Assembly: GCA_949318235.1 (NCBI GenBank)
Contig: OX439132.1
Span: forward strand, 3,015,189 to 3,079,188
Direction: 5' to 3'
Origin: Ecdyonurus torrentis
Lineage: Eukaryota; Arthropoda; Insecta; Ephemeroptera; Heptageniidae
Length of the DNA stretch: 64,000 nt
The notes beneath the pieces are model-generated. The model worked only from the letters and a program-made list of their open reading frames with translations, did not search any database and was not told where the DNA came from. Positions 1-12,624 of this stretch are shown one piece after another. Each line of letters begins with the position of its first letter. Position 1 is the stretch's first letter. Made by a program: the position numbers and the translations under genes.

Positions 1-480
1 CATTGAAAAGATAAAATAAATTGTCAATTAATTTTATAACTTTTTTATTATTATTATTATTTACGTTGTATTTCATATTGCAGTGTTTTAACGATTAATT
101 CTGGTAATGATAATTAATGGTTAGTTTTGTTGTTGTTGATCGGTGTAAAACACGTAGAAATGTGCAGCTTTGTTAAGCATTAATTGTTTATATAATTGTT
201 TATTGCGGGGAAAAAAGAAAAGAAAAAAAAGTGAAATAAAAAGAGAAGATATTTTTATCAAATTTATATCAGTTTTATAGTTGCTAGAAAAATGAAATAG
301 CATAATAATATAAACTAAATCGTATAATGTATTGAAGTTTATTTTTACTTGAACTTTTATTTGCCCCATTTATTTCTGCTAAGTTTTTCCAAATATGTAA
401 CAACACCAAATAGATTATTTTTTTATGATAAAAAAATCGTTCGTTCAAGTTAGTTTCAAGTTTTGAAGCATGAGGTCACT
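1..480. other. AT-rich DNA, no gene seen
   Basis: Low-complexity AT-rich sequence with TTA and A/T runs. Nothing coding or structured is recognised. It lies immediately upstream of the GC-richer candidate first-exon block. Confidence 0.6.
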
Positions 481-790
481 AGCTAGGTTTGCGAGCGAGG
501 CGGCGGGAGAGATTTGTGCTGCGAGCGAAATCTACTTCAAGAAGGGAGAGGGGAGAGAGGAGAGCAGCTAACCACTTGAGGAATTTACTTGGCATTGTGT
601 GCCTCAGGAGCACGGACCTTGCAGTTTGGTGCTCACTCGGAGAACACACAAATATCGGAGATAATATTATGTGAGGAGCAGTTATTAGTTAAGTGATTTG
701 AGTTGATCGTGATTTTGTCGTGCAAGTGTGATACAGTGAGTGTATTTGTGTGTGTGTGTGTGTGTGTGTGCGAGACAAAAACTTGACATC
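481..790 (+). promoter_or_regulatory. Candidate promoter / 5' UTR
   Basis: Base composition changes abruptly from AT-rich to G-rich and CpG-containing (GCGAGCGAGGCGGCGGGAG near 491-509), with purine-rich GGGAGAGGGGAGAG after it. No clear TATA box is seen. The block leads to an ATG at 791 with A at -3 and, 59 nt later, a possible splice donor. GA-rich and CpG-containing sequence before a first exon is common in arthropod promoters; the assignment here is inference. A short upstream frame (489-674) exists but has no recognisable protein character. Confidence 0.35.
747..770 (+). repeat. (GT)12 microsatellite
   Basis: Uninterrupted GT dinucleotide run just before the candidate ATG at 791. Confidence 0.9.
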
Positions 791-849
791 ATGAGGTTAC
801 CTACCACGGGAAGACGTCGAGAGTCGTACACCCTCACAGCGGCTAGGAG
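791..849 (+). CDS. Candidate coding first exon, partial
   Basis: Starting at ATG 791 (A at -3) the frame reads MRLPTTGRRRESYTLTAAR plus two bases, then meets AG|GTAGGA, a plausible splice donor at 850. The peptide is basic and serine/threonine-rich, and the codons are GC-richer than nearly all DNA around them. I do not recognise the protein. If unspliced, the frame reaches a stop within a few codons. The exon would end in phase 2, the same phase as the candidate first exon at 36976-36998, so both could join the same downstream exon outside the window. No acceptor partner was identified. It could also be non-coding sequence of an unrelated promoter. Confidence 0.28.
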
Positions 850-867
850 GTAGGAATCAGTCAATCA

Positions 868-948
868 ATCAATACTATTTATATCATATTATGCTAAACA
901 ATAGTACTTTATATACACTCAATACTATGCTAAGCAATAGTACATAAT
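868..948. repeat. Imperfect short duplication
   Basis: A block containing AATACTAT, TATGCTAA and CAATAGTAC occurs twice in succession, separated by a short AT stretch. The TATGCTAA word resembles the interior of the dispersed MITE family that starts again at 1029, so this may be a decayed piece of it. Confidence 0.5.
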
Positions 949-1028
949 GTGCACTATCTTATGATCTTACAATGTGTTTATATGGAGATTTGCTTACATA
1001 AATCTATGTGACACTTTCATAAGTCGAT

Positions 1029-1198
1029 ACGCATAATAGTTATGCTATCTCAATGCAGCAGCATAATTTATGTAGTAATTTTACTGCACCAAGATGTTCA
1101 GCATAATTACTTATGTCATTACAAAATAACAACATTTGTGCTCTACAATATAATGCAGCTCAAATAATGCAATATCAATTATGTTATTTTTACGTGCA
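1029..1198. mobile_element. TTATGC-family MITE, subfamily B
   Basis: A copy of the ~200 bp family repeated throughout the window. It has many GCATAAT/ATTATGC words and the diagnostic interior word ACAAAATAACAACATTTGTG, shared with copies at 28.1, 32.1 and 57.4 kb. It ends in TTTTTACGTGCAGTG. No transposase is present. Confidence 0.7.
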
Positions 1199-1429
1199 GT
1201 GTATTTTTATTTTTATTTTACGATTTTATTTCACAGTTTTTGTTTACTGTCAAAACCCAGCGTTAAAATCTCCTGGTAATACAAAGTGGTGACAACTAAT
1301 AGTTTGGTCAACACAGTTCCTTATATACAGTGACTTTGTATTTCTTACTTAGTGTATTATTACACCTTTAAATCACAGCTCAGTGCTGCAATCACATTAC
1401 TTCAGGGTGCAGTAAAGTACCTTCTTATA

Positions 1430-1432
<3 letters not shown>

Positions 1433-1474
<42 letters not shown>
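1433..1474 (+). repeat. Poly(A) tract, ~42 nt
   Basis: Pure A run followed by (TCAA)n-like sequence. No gene body or target-site duplication marks it as a retrocopy tail. Confidence 0.9.
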
Positions 1475-1477
<3 letters not shown>

Positions 1478-1699
1478 ATCAATCAATCAATTAATAATCA
1501 ACCTCTAAATAATGGAAGGAAAAAAATGCTGGTGTGACATTTAGTTCTTTTATGGTCCTGATTAGATTAGAAGCAGCTAGGACTCGATTACTTTCGACTT
1601 AAATATAATATTTAGTATGTCCTGAAACAATAGAGCCAGTAAAATAAAGTAATAAAGTGTATTTATACTTTATTATTTATTATCATTGCGATATAAACT

Positions 1700-1886
1700 G
1701 ACAAAAATAAATACGTAGTAATTATGCTAGCTCATATTTACCATAATTTCTTCAATTTATCATAATTATGCTGAACTGCATAAATAGTAACTATGTTACA
1801 TATAGCATAAATATTGTTGAATAATTATTTATGCTATTTTAACATCATATAAGTTATAAGTAATTTATCCTTGTCGTGCATGCAGT
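1700..1886. mobile_element. TTATGC-family MITE
   Basis: Begins with an AAATACGTAGTAATTATGCTAG-like end (1709-1730) and runs through repeated CATAATT/ATTATGCT words to a GTCGTGCATGCAG end. Same family as copies at 6.2 and 58.7 kb. Confidence 0.65.
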
Positions 1887-1889
1887 TAG

Positions 1890-3022
1890 AAATTGAAGTT
1901 GTTTGGTGACATTAAAATTGATATCAAGTTAATACATTAATCTTACTGCCATTAATTGACAATTATCAACTTCTTTTTTATACATTAAAATATCATTTAA
2001 AAAAACATTAAAGTTGTCGTTAACTGAGTCAGAACTTTACGGTACCTACATGTGGACTACTACTCAATGGTTTTGTATTCGTAAAAAAAGAAAAAAAAAA
2101 AAAAAAAAAAAAAAAGTTGAGTGATAATATTACTTATATAGCGTGTAGATTATACTATACTTATAGCATGGCATGAGAGAGAGAGAGAGATACTGTTATA
2201 TTTACATGGAGACAATATTGTCAACAAAATTATGCACTTGAATGAAATTAAAAAACTTACAGTTATGTTGTCTCAAAAATTAAAAAAAACCGGAATGAGA
2301 AATTTAATAAAGAAAAACGTTAAAACAAAGCGAAACAAGTTTGTCTCAAAACAAGAAAAAACTGCAGCTTTTCCTTTTTATCTTCTTTATTTATTTATCA
2401 TTATTATTTTGTTATTAGAATATTATTGAAATCATAAATAAATAAACGACAAAATAAATCACCTGCATGCCGCTCACTTTGATGCAACTTAACGTCTTTA
2501 TTTTATCAAACAGATTTAGTACAAATCGAACATTATATATACCAAGGAAAATAAATGTTACAAAAATATTGACTGCAGGTGAAGTAAGAAATTTTATTAT
2601 TTTTGTACCTCCTAATATTAGGAAATATCATTTCTTTTTTTGGTGGGTGTAATTTTTCAGAAACTTAAAGTAATTTTTATTTTACACGACGAGAGGATAA
2701 AATAGTTTTTCAAAAGTTTGAATAAATAAATAAAAAAATATGTGATTTTTTTTTTTTTTTTTTTTTTTTTATGCAACACATTGTCTTAAAGAACCTTATT
2801 ATATATTCGACTGCAACTAATGTAGAAATAAAACTTAATTCAAATCAAATACCGTTTGTTTGTAAACCCCATATAGGTATTCAAAAAAAAAAAAAAAAAA
2901 AAAATGTAAAATCTCCTAAATTTTGCTATACAATTTTTGTATATTTTCATATAAATGCCTCTATAATTAATTTTATCAATCAGCAGTCGGTGCAAAATAT
3001 ACGCTTTTTAAAATTAAAAGAA

Positions 3023-3055
<33 letters not shown>

Positions 3056-3550
3056 AAAGAAAAAAAAGAGCATATTTATTAACAAATGTGAACAATCATA
3101 TAAATTAATAAAAAATAAACAATTTCAATAAATGATCATTACATTATAGAACCCTGCAACTAATATAGAAACTGAATATAATAATTAAACACCGTATAAG
3201 AATTAAAACGCTGTTTTCTCCATTTATATTAAATTAATTAGAGAAGATGTCGATAATTAAAATTACTTTCCTACATAAAATCTCAATTATAAATATTGAC
3301 AAGCTATTTACATGCAGTAAACAAACAAACAAAGTTAGCAAGCAAGCAGGTGTTACTTAGTGTAATTATCTGTGTTAGGTGGAGCAGTGAGTACAGTACT
3401 TGCGATCTTTATGAAATATATTTAGAGCGAGGAGAAGGAAAAGTAAGTGCAGCAAGTTTTCTTTTTTATTTGCAAAATAATTATTAAAGTAGGTAAGTAA
3501 GAAATGAAATAGAAATGAGTGTGTGTTCTTATCAGCTATAGATAAAGATA
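1890..3550. other. AT-rich DNA with A/T tracts, no gene seen
   Basis: Contains A/T homopolymers near 2091-2115, 2748-2770, 2883-2904 and 3020-3060, and a short GA run near 2175. The open frames here are lysine- and phenylalanine-rich products of A/T tracts. At 3491-3493 there is a TAG|GTAAGT junction with a distant pyrimidine stretch upstream. Confidence 0.6.
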
Positions 3551-3556
3551 CGTAAA

Positions 3557-3660
3557 TTTAACAGTTAGAAGTGCAAGTAGGGCTAAATATTGAGACTGAC
3601 ACCAGACTTATATTTAACAGTTAGAAGTGCAAGTAGGGCTAAATATTGAGGAGAGTGATA
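3557..3660 (+). repeat. 56-bp tandem duplication
   Basis: The string starting TTTAACAGTTAGAAGTGCAA occurs at 3557 and again at 3613. It continues through TAGGGCTAAATATTGAG in both copies, then diverges. Confidence 0.85.
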
Positions 3661-4011
3661 CCAGGTTGAGTCATAATTCAGCGATGATCCACAAACTGGT
3701 GTCGCGACTTCAAACATGGGTATTATTGATAGCAAACTCTGCACTACACGTGCGTGCAATTTATCACGACGTCTTTAACTTTGCTTTTCTAAACTAACAC
3801 AAAACTGATAATAATAAAATTAGTACACATGAAAGTTTGACTTTTGCTCGACGTGCATTTACATTTTATGAGACTAATAATTAACGGAATTGTGAAGGTG
3901 GAAATTTTATAATCAATAATCTACAAGAATCGTGCCAAAAAAAAAAAAAAAAAAAAAAAATGCATTTTGTTAAAATCAAAATATTAAAATACATACGTTT
4001 TTATTGATTGT

Positions 4012-4111
<100 letters not shown>

Positions 4112-4264
4112 TTGTATTAGTTTAAATCAAAATATCCAAATATATACACTTTTATTTGCATATAGAGAGAAAACCAAGACAAAGCAACGTAACTTTTCTT
4201 TTCTTTCCTTGTTGATGTTTTCGTTAGCAAGCTAAAAGTGAAACAAATCACGAAATGTATAAAT

Positions 4265-4440
4265 TTGAGTGTCACGTGCCAAGTTACAGCTACACAATAA
4301 TGTCCCTCACACGTGATTACGTGACCGCCAGGCTATGATCATCGTGAGCACCAGCATCGTCGTGGTCCATTGTGAGCAGGAGATGTTTAGACATCGTGGT
4401 CCAGTGTCAGTGAAGACACAAAATATCGCAGAGAAGTTCT
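4265..4440. other. GC-richer island with CACGTG motifs
   Basis: A stretch of mixed composition with two CACGTG E-boxes (near 4272 and 4311) and ATTACGTGACC shortly after. Two similar ATCGTGGTCCAnTGT words lie ~40 bp apart. All frames are short, so it could be a regulatory element or unique transcribed non-coding DNA. Confidence 0.3.
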
Positions 4441-4493
4441 ATCAATCTGTCAAACATCTAAATTTATTTGTTTAATTAATATTATAATTATTT

Positions 4494-4577
4494 ACAGCTT
4501 TTATTGGGCGAAGTCAGGCGTACAACCTAACTCTCGATTTAGCCCAAGTGTTTAACAGTATACAGCCAGTTACAATT
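4494..4577 (-). mobile_element. Retroposon 3' end fragment
   Basis: Read on the minus strand this segment has GGTTGTACGCCTGA, then CGCCCAATAAAAG and an AT-rich tail. It matches 43412-43490 on the plus strand over about 80 bp at roughly 85 % by eye. The AATAAA followed by a simple AT tail is typical of a LINE or SINE 3' end. The 5' part is not recognisable, so the class is undetermined. Confidence 0.5.
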
Positions 4578-4599
4578 ATAATTATTAATATTAGACACG

Positions 4600-5197
4600 G
4601 CATGTTATACAAAACAGTTGAAACTATAAGCAAAATAAAATAAATAAAAGTTACTAAATATGAATTATAATGTTTCTTAGTTTATTTATTTGTTCGTTCG
4701 TTTATACATTCATCCGTTTGTTCGCTCCTTTATATTGATTTATTTTCTTATTTATTTTTCCTAATTTATGTATGAAAAGCTCTAGATTTTTGTTTTCCAT
4801 GTTAAATGGTAATTTAAGCCAGTGTAATTATCTTTGCCTTATTTTGCGGCTTTATGTTCCTTACGTCGCCTAAATTGTGTCCCTGGTAACTTTGCAGTCA
4901 GCCAGCCAGCCAGTGTACCGTTAAAGGACGGCGCGTGCAATTATTATGTGGCAGTCCACAAACTACTTATATTAATTTTACTTTAAGTATCATGTATAGA
5001 TTTGCTGGATAGATAAAATATTATGGTCAATTTAATTTGCGATATAAAAACATGGCTCAAAAATGTTGTTAAAATCATTATATATATAAAATAATGTGAT
5101 GAATCATGGATCTGGTTTTAATTTGCATGCTGGAGGAGGTTGAATTAATGCGAGATTAAGTTTTGGCGTTGGCAGGATCTGTGTCGAGTCAAGTCGA

Positions 5198-5235
<38 letters not shown>

Positions 5236-5607
5236 AAGAGGTGAAGACAGCTGACTGTGTGCTCCTCACCTAGCACAGGTCGTATAATATATTTCTTTGC
5301 TGGGTGCGTACGTCAAGTGTGAGAGAACAACACGTTGCACGAGCCGTGTTTTCATGACGACACACATCAGCATTCGTGGAGGTGCATCATAGATCTGATT
5401 GCACCGTCCAGCCTGACTACAGGTTGCCACGGTTTATCTAGGCTGTCATTGTGAATGCAGGGCTGTACGTAAGCCTCATTGTGAATTCCGGGATGTGTAC
5501 TTAAGCCGTTCAATACTCGCAGTCAAAAATTTTAATACTTGATATTGGTGGTTAATAGTTAATAGATGTTAATGGCGGAGCGTACTATCTATAGTTTAAA
5601 TTAATGT

Positions 5608-5643
<36 letters not shown>

Positions 5644-6048
5644 GCTTTTCCAGTAACTTTTTAGTATTTTTCACCACAGCAAAACCACCCTCGAAACGTT
5701 TTTACAGATAACTAATGCCTTAGTGTTTTTAAGACTAAATTTTTAAGCGACGTTTCAGTTTTTTTTTTTTTTTTATATATATATATATATATATAATTAT
5801 ATAAAATATATTATAAATATAGATATTTTTGTGTGCAAAATGATTGTCCAATGCGAGTGATTGTTTGCTTACTGAGATGCAGGTTGCGATGCACATAAAG
5901 TGGGTCAGTATGTACTAGCAAGTTAATGCTAAGTAGGATCATCACCTGAGATCATTGTGCGACTGTACGCCTCCAGCTGCACTGTAACAAACAATACAGA
6001 GCAGCGTGAAGTCATTAACATTCGTATGTATGTACCCCATGTGGCGCC

Positions 6049-6050
<2 letters not shown>
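4600..6050. other. AT-rich DNA, no gene seen
   Basis: Contains a T tract (5202-5232), an A tract (5611-5640), an AT run near 5776-5795 and a somewhat GC-richer stretch at 5240-5480. After the first T tract there is a GCTAAGAG|GTGAAG junction, a weak splice-like motif. Confidence 0.5.

Positions 6051-6090
<40 letters not shown>
6051..6090 (+). repeat. (CT)20 microsatellite
   Basis: Pure CT run. Both overlapping open frames are repeat translations. Confidence 0.95.
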
Positions 6091-6094
<4 letters not shown>

Positions 6095-6162
6095 CTGCAT
6101 GTGAGATCGCGAGCCAACATCACAGTTGCTCTATATTTATGTACAGACAAAAATATACATAC

Positions 6163-6350
6163 GAAATAATTATGCTAGCTCAGTTTCAGCAATATATTAT
6201 GTTCAATATAGCAAAGTGCTTACTTCGTGTTATAGATCGTATAAATCTAATGTTGTACTACATGCAGCATATTGTTTATGTTCTACTGTAACAACATTTA
6301 TGCTTTAATGACATAAATGCAGCATAAATTACGTAATTTATTCCTTTCGT
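6163..6350. mobile_element. TTATGC-family MITE, complete
   Basis: Left end reads ACGAAATAATTATGCTAGCT. Right end reads GCATAAATTACGTAATTT followed by a short AT stretch and CGTG. The ends are imperfect inverted repeats, with multiple GCATAA/TTATGC words between. It contains a perfect TTACGTAA palindrome near the right end. Confidence 0.75.
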
Positions 6351-6394
6351 GTCAATTTATCTAAGTGAGTTGAGTGTTGCAGTACAGTGGGAGG

Positions 6395-6398
<4 letters not shown>

Positions 6399-6436
<38 letters not shown>
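6399..6436 (+). repeat. (GA)19 microsatellite
   Basis: Pure GA run after GGGAGGGAGG. Confidence 0.95.
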
Positions 6437-6439
<3 letters not shown>

Positions 6440-6961
6440 CAACTATATAATTTATTTTTTATTTTATTGCTGCGTTTTTTTTTTGTTTTTTTTTTTTGTG
6501 GGATTAAATTTTATATTTATATATACGTATAGAAAAAAATAAATACACAATAAATATATTAGCCCAATTTCCGAAGTATCACGAAAAACCCATCACAAAA
6601 GTTTTGTTGATTAATGTTTTTGCAGTGTAGTTTTATTAATGTTTCAAATAAAATTTCTTTTCATTGTTGTTTTTATCGTAATAAGTTTTGTATGAAATTG
6701 ATAAAAAATACAAAAGTTAGCAAAGCAGTCAGTCAGATTAACTCGCAGATTACTTATATATATATGTATGTTATTATTATTACTGACTCTGATGTTTGTT
6801 TTATATGTGATCGTGGTTTTTACTTACATGTTAATTACATGCCATATGAAATGTTTATTTCAGTGTTATCACAAGTAATGAAATATTTTATTTACGTCAC
6901 TCGGAATTGTGACACAAATTTAGACCATCCTAACTATTTTGAGATTCACATAAATACGGAA

Positions 6962-7172
6962 AGAATAAATTACGTAATTTATGCTGCAGTTTTATCAATG
7001 TAGCATAAATAATGTTAAATTAGAACAAGATAAATAATTATGCTGTACAACATAATATTTATTATATGCTATGTAGCATAGTTATTGTGCAGTATATAAA
7101 ATGCTGTATAGCAAACAAATTTTGCTGAACATGAGCTAGCATAATTATTACGTAGTTATTTTTGAACGTGCA
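6962..7172. mobile_element. TTATGC-family MITE, complete
   Basis: Left end AATAAATTACGTAATTTATG and right end TAGCATAATTATTACGTAGT form the family's terminal inverted repeat. It is in opposite orientation to the 6163 copy. The right end continues to GAACGTGCAGGG. The C-terminus of the 129-codon frame at 6614-7003 is simply the left end of this element. Confidence 0.78.
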
Positions 7173-7616
7173 GGGTATACAGTTACGAACATTAAAAAAT
7201 GTCTTAAAATTAAACCAGTTTGAAATCGTGCATTGTTATTGTTAATAATCTGTCAGGATGGTCATTTGTCCGTGACCGGGTCCGTATTGTTTAGTTGGCT
7301 ATATCACTATAGTATATTACTTTGCTATCACTTACATTTGTGATAATAATAATTATTTATACATCTTGAATGTGATTTGCGTTCATTAAAGTCTCCGCAA
7401 AATATTTTTTTGTTTACGCATGAAAATAAATCAAATTCAAATGATTTATTTATTCAGCAACAGAGCAAGTCCACAATCGATTATAAATTACTGCACATAA
7501 ATTTATTTTACATAAATATTAACATAGTGCACATATTTAAACTTTAATGAAATAAAATTAAGCAAAATCTCTTATAATATGTTATATCAAACACGATAAA
7601 AAGAAGGAAAAAAAAC

Positions 7617-7835
7617 GTAATAATTATGCTTTATAGCACAATTTCAGTACAATTTGTATTTGTACACTGCAGCATAATTTATGCTATACTACATAATAAC
7701 TATGTAACAAAGCAAAATGTTGTTTTAATTTGCATAATTTTGGCTACTAATAAAACTGACGTGTATAGTAAAGCAGTCTTACAACAAAATATTATGCTGT
7801 ACAAGCGAATAATTATGTTGTACAGCATAATCTGT
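7617..7835. mobile_element. TTATGC-family MITE, decayed
   Basis: Starts with ACGTAATAATTATGCT and keeps the interior words CATAATTTATGCTATAC and TTGTACAGCATAATC. The far terminal repeat is lost or unrecognisable. Confidence 0.55.
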
Positions 7836-7859
7836 GGCAGTTTTGTTTACTGTGTGGTC

Positions 7860-9510
7860 ACTTTTTGCTTGATAAAAAATAATGATTTAATATTGCTATC
7901 AAATTAAGTAATTCTTCAAAAAGAAGATAAATTTAAAGTAATTATGGTTTGTTTATTTTTGTGCTAAAAAAAGTTTTGATGGTTTTCTTCTCTCGTCTTG
8001 AAATAAATTAAATATTTAATTACGTGGCAGGCAGGAAGCAGGAACTGGCTGCTCCTCAGTATATGGGCTCATGAAGGACCGCATGATGTATTGATCTGGA
8101 GGCTGCGAGCTATTGATTGTGCATGTCCGCGAGGGAGAGAGAGAGAAGAAAGTTGTTGCCAAAGGTTATGCAAGGTAATCGTGCGCCACTCGAGAGATGG
8201 AGCAAAATAATTATCTTGGGAGGAGTATACTGTAAGCTATACAAGAGAAATGGACCGAGAAATAAAATAACATCACAAAATTAGAAATTTAGCACCACGA
8301 TTGATTCTTATTATTATTCTTTTTTTTTATTATTTGAATAATATGCGTGAAAATTAAATTTACTAATAACATAATCAAAATTAACTACGCTTACAGTTTG
8401 AGTTGGAGAAAACATCGATGTTCATGCCGGCAATCAAAACAACAGTTTTCTCTCTGTATATATGTATATATAAGTATAGTATATACATCATATATTTTCT
8501 CTGCATAAGCATAGTATTAGGCAGGAACTGCTGCAAATAGTTTGTAACTCCTACAATGCAAATTGATTAAAATTACATTTTTATGCCTCCTTTTATTATT
8601 ATTGTTTCCTAAGAAAATTTTAAATTTGCGTGTGTGTGTGTGTGTGTGTTTATTATATATATATAATATATATTTATATTATATATATAACCACACAACC
8701 ACAAAATATGTATACATATGCGGACTTGGAAATTGATTTCTCACAGGAGATTTGAATGAATGAAATTATGGTTACGCATTTCAATGATTTTTTTTTTCAT
8801 ACTTTTTTGCACTAGACCAAAAATATATAGTAAAAATTATGAATGAATTTTTAGTAAAGAAAGAAATGAATGAATAGATAAATAAATAAATTTATAATTA
8901 TAAATAATATAAATAAATAAACAAATAACAAGCAAACAAATTATTAACAACCAAGTTAAATAATAAAAAAATGAATTGCGCAATTTGTGTTATGTACAAA
9001 AGAGATAATTTAAATAAAAAAAAATAATTAGCGAGTAGTTATTGCGAGTGGTATACGTAGAGGTAGCCCGGTAATAATGACACGACATTAAATATACAAC
9101 ACAGCATGTGTAATGTATGTTTGTATGTATGCTTGGCATGAGTCAGTGAAATTATATTTTAATTAACCAAACGTCCGTGAATATTATAATATAAACATAC
9201 ACAATGTATTACGTACTGTACAGTACAATGTAGTATACGTAGGTACGTATATACTGTATACTGTTCAGTACATAATGTCCTATCATCTTTTACACTTAAC
9301 TGGACTCTTTACATTTGCCCTCTTCAAAACTTGATATCATATATCACATGTATTAATGTATATAAGTATTATATACTTATACTATGATAATACCTTGGCA
9401 AATATGTACTGTATGTATACGTACAGACGTTTTACTAAATAACTCATTTGTTTTAGCTTATATGGCTTTACAATGCAATCAGATAGAGATATCTCTATAT
9501 ACATTTAAAT
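7860..9510. other. AT-rich DNA, no gene seen
   Basis: Holds a (GT)n/(TA)n composite near 8629-8690, (AAAT)-type runs at 8880-8940 and palindrome-rich TACGTA/GTACAGTAC sequence at 9200-9275. No supported exon. Confidence 0.5.
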
Positions 9511-9518
9511 ACGTGTTA

Positions 9519-9705
9519 TTTCTATTATTGACTAATAAAGGAACAACTGTTTTAAGGCAGACTTTTAAGTGATTTTGCTCACATCCACTTCCGTTTCTGC
9601 TTAGTACGCATGCGCAGTACGTCAAAACGAAAGCGGATATGATCGAAATTACTTAAACTCGGCCTCAAAACAGTTGTTCATTTATTAGTCAATAGCAATA
9701 GAAAT
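9519..9705. mobile_element. Inverted-repeat MITE with NRF1-like centre
   Basis: Left arm TTGACTAATAAAGGAACAAC and right arm (reverse complement) TTGACTAATAAATGAACAAC start near-identical inverted repeats that continue through AACTGTTTTRAGGC for ~75 bp with divergence. The central loop near 9606-9617 holds GCATGCGCAG, close to the NRF1 core. No target-site duplication could be fixed. Confidence 0.6.
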
Positions 9706-9795
9706 CAATATTTTAGTAAATATCCAATTTTGTTGCAGAAAATCTTTTGAGTGGCGTCACAGTCTGTTTACACCCGGACACGTGATATAGCTCAC

Positions 9796-9958
9796 TTTCT
9801 GCATAATTTATCTAATACAGCTCAATCTCTACTATACTTCGTAATATAATGTTACATAAGCATAAATATTATGTCGTACAGTATAATTATTTATGTGGTT
9901 GTTATTTATGCTATAAAGACATAAATTTAGCATAAATTACGTAATTTATTATTTACGT
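9796..9958. mobile_element. TTATGC-family MITE
   Basis: Right end GCATAAATTACGTAATTT followed by ATTTACGTGTAC; left end degraded. Interior words GTACAGTATAATTATTTATG and CATAAATATTATG match other copies. Confidence 0.62.
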
Positions 9959-10298
9959 GTACAACATCATATATAGCAAATTGTTCAATACAGTATCCAT
10001 TTCAAATTATTCAAATCAAAACAGAATCTATTAAAAATTTTAACTTATCCAAACGTTAATAACACTCAATACAGAAACTTGTTTACTATAATACACTGCA
10101 TGTATCGCTCATTAAATTTCGTTAGTCGCACTCGATTAAATGCAGTAAATTTAATTTATAGAAAAAAAAGAGAAAATAATTATAAAGGATTTAGAATGAA
10201 TTTAATTTAATGAGAGAGAGAGAGAGAGTCATTTTTCCACGTATTTGCATTGTCTAAATCACGCTACTTAAAAAAAAAAAAAAAAAAAGTGTGTTTAT

Positions 10299-10412
10299 AA
10301 CATGGGTATACAACATAACATGGCATGGGTATATACATAACATGGGTATACAACATATCATGGGTATATGTATAACATAATATAACATGCTTATAACATG
10401 GGTATATATATA
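10299..10412 (+). repeat. Degenerate CATGGGTATA tandem repeat
   Basis: CATGGGTATA recurs about five times at 15-30 bp spacing, joined by (C)AACATAACAT words. It is an imperfect ~20 bp minisatellite, and the cysteine/tyrosine-rich open frames across it are by-products. Confidence 0.7.
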
Positions 10413-11141
10413 TACACAAACTGCAATGACAGTGTAATGATAGTCGCACATTATATATATATTACACACACACGTATAATACTTTGTCACTGTGCACAAA
10501 GTTAAAGCGAAGACAAAAAGCTGTGCAGGATGAATTATGATAATTATATTTGATGTCCTTCATTGAAAGGCAGATATTTTGCTAACGTGCAAGAGATGAC
10601 TGGGCTAAATTATATACATCATATATGATGCATGCTGCATGCAATGTATATATGAGAGAGAAAATGAAAGCCGTGTGTTTTATTTCCTTATGTAATAATA
10701 ATGATCAAAATATTATTTAAGTTTAATTAACAAGTGCCAGTTTTCATGTTAATTATAAAACTTAAACACTTCATCATCATCTGCCGCGGTATTTTTTAAT
10801 GCTTTCTCTTGCATAGCATGTAATAAATCGTGATATTAATTTAGGAAAAAATGTTAATTTATTTTTATTTATATACATCGATATTATTGCGCAATTGTAA
10901 TTTAGTTTTCACTTAATTGCAAATATGTAAGAGAGATTTAGTATCTCTGATTTTTTTGTAGAAGTTTGTGTAAATTGAAAGCAGTGCCATGGCTTGGCAT
11001 ATCTTATTGCATATCTTATATAGACGTATAATATAAACATTTGTGTATTGATCGAGAGTGTGGACATTTTATATATTGTCTCCTTTGAAGTACACTTGAA
11101 AGTGGGCCTAGTTGCCCTAATTGAAAAATTATTAGCCTCAC

Positions 11142-11345
11142 AATTTATGCACGCAATAATTATTATGCTGCTTATTTTCAATACAATTTATTCAATGGGA
11201 AATAATTTTGCTATATTGCATAATAACTATGTATGTTATATATAGCATAAATATAATGTTATTTAGCAAAATGATTTATGTGGGTTTAATTCAGCATCAT
11301 TATAACTTAAATGCAGCATAAATTACGTAATTTATTTCATTCTTC
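11142..11345. mobile_element. TTATGC-family MITE, complete
   Basis: Starts near ACGCAATAATTATTATGCTG and ends GCATAAATTACGTAATTT. Contains TGCATAATAACTATGT and GTTATTTAGCAAAATGATTT-type interior words. Confidence 0.68.
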
Positions 11346-11449
11346 ATGTATATAGCGAAGTTATGCAATACGCAGGTAAAAGTAAAATATTAAATATTGA
11401 GATTTAGGCGCGACACCTGAGCGAGCGAGCACCTACTACCTTTGTCCTG

Positions 11450-12581
11450 TACACACAGAAAACTAACAGCTACTGTCTTCACTGCAAATATTTACACAAA
11501 ATATACCTGGCTGGTGCACCAGTGTAGTGACTGCACATTCTTTACTTTAATGTAATAGTAATATAACCTAGAACACAGGTATTATTATACTACAATAATA
11601 CCTATAAATGCAGGTGCAATATGCTACAATAAAGGTGTGACTCACTTAGATTAAGTGTGATTGTAGTGTATAACTACCTCTTCCAAATTAAAGTGTACCT
11701 GTTGCAAAATACAGGATAATGTATTAGTAGCCATTTATAGTAATTTTTTGTGAGTAAACAAGTATTTCTAGTATCAAATGTTAGCTACTTTATGCATTCA
11801 AGTTTGATATATGCACGTCAATAATTTTAGAGACAATAGTTAGTATGTAAGTATACTTTATTTGTATTTACTAGCAGTTAGTTTTTGCAGTGTAGAGTAG
11901 TTTTGGTAAAAACTCCAAGGACAAGCCCACCTGGCCATTAATAACTCTGATTTTATCACATGAAATTTGTTACTGCAAATAAAAAAAAAAATTGATGATA
12001 TTTTGTTATTTAATTCAAAGGTTATATTATTTTGATGAAGGATGTTTTGGTTAATAAATGATGTAGGCACAGTGGGTTAAATTTGATGTATGAAATACAA
12101 ACAATAACACATACATAAGCTACTGATGTCATTTGTAATAAATATGTAAATGAGGCTCATAAAGACGTCAGCTAGTACAAAACAAAAGTACATTCAAATA
12201 AATAAATAATTACAAGACACCCACCTTATATATCCAAGTCAATTCTATTCTTTACTTTAATAATGTATAACTTTAACTTTCATAATTTCTAGCATATAAT
12301 AATAATAATAATAATAAAGTATTATAATATTTATAATATTAAGTATATAATAAAGTATTATTAATTTTACACTGGCAGAAAAACTACACCCAGTTCAATT
12401 TCTTCTTCTCTCGTTTTTGCATTAGATCATAAGATTTCGTCAATAGATTTTTATTCATATTCTGATATAGCTTTATTTTTATTAATTTTGTTGATCTTTT
12501 TCAGGGCAATTTTGTAAAGTGATATTTTCCACCTCCTAATATCGTACAAAAATTACTATATATGACACTAGTTAAATATTC

Positions 12582-12624
<43 letters not shown>

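Noticed and set aside
6614..7003. 129-codon plus-strand frame
   Set aside because: AT-rich composition with F/I/Y/N bias, no domain, and the last codons lie in the terminal repeat of a MITE. About one such frame is not surprising in 64 kb of six-frame AT-rich sequence.
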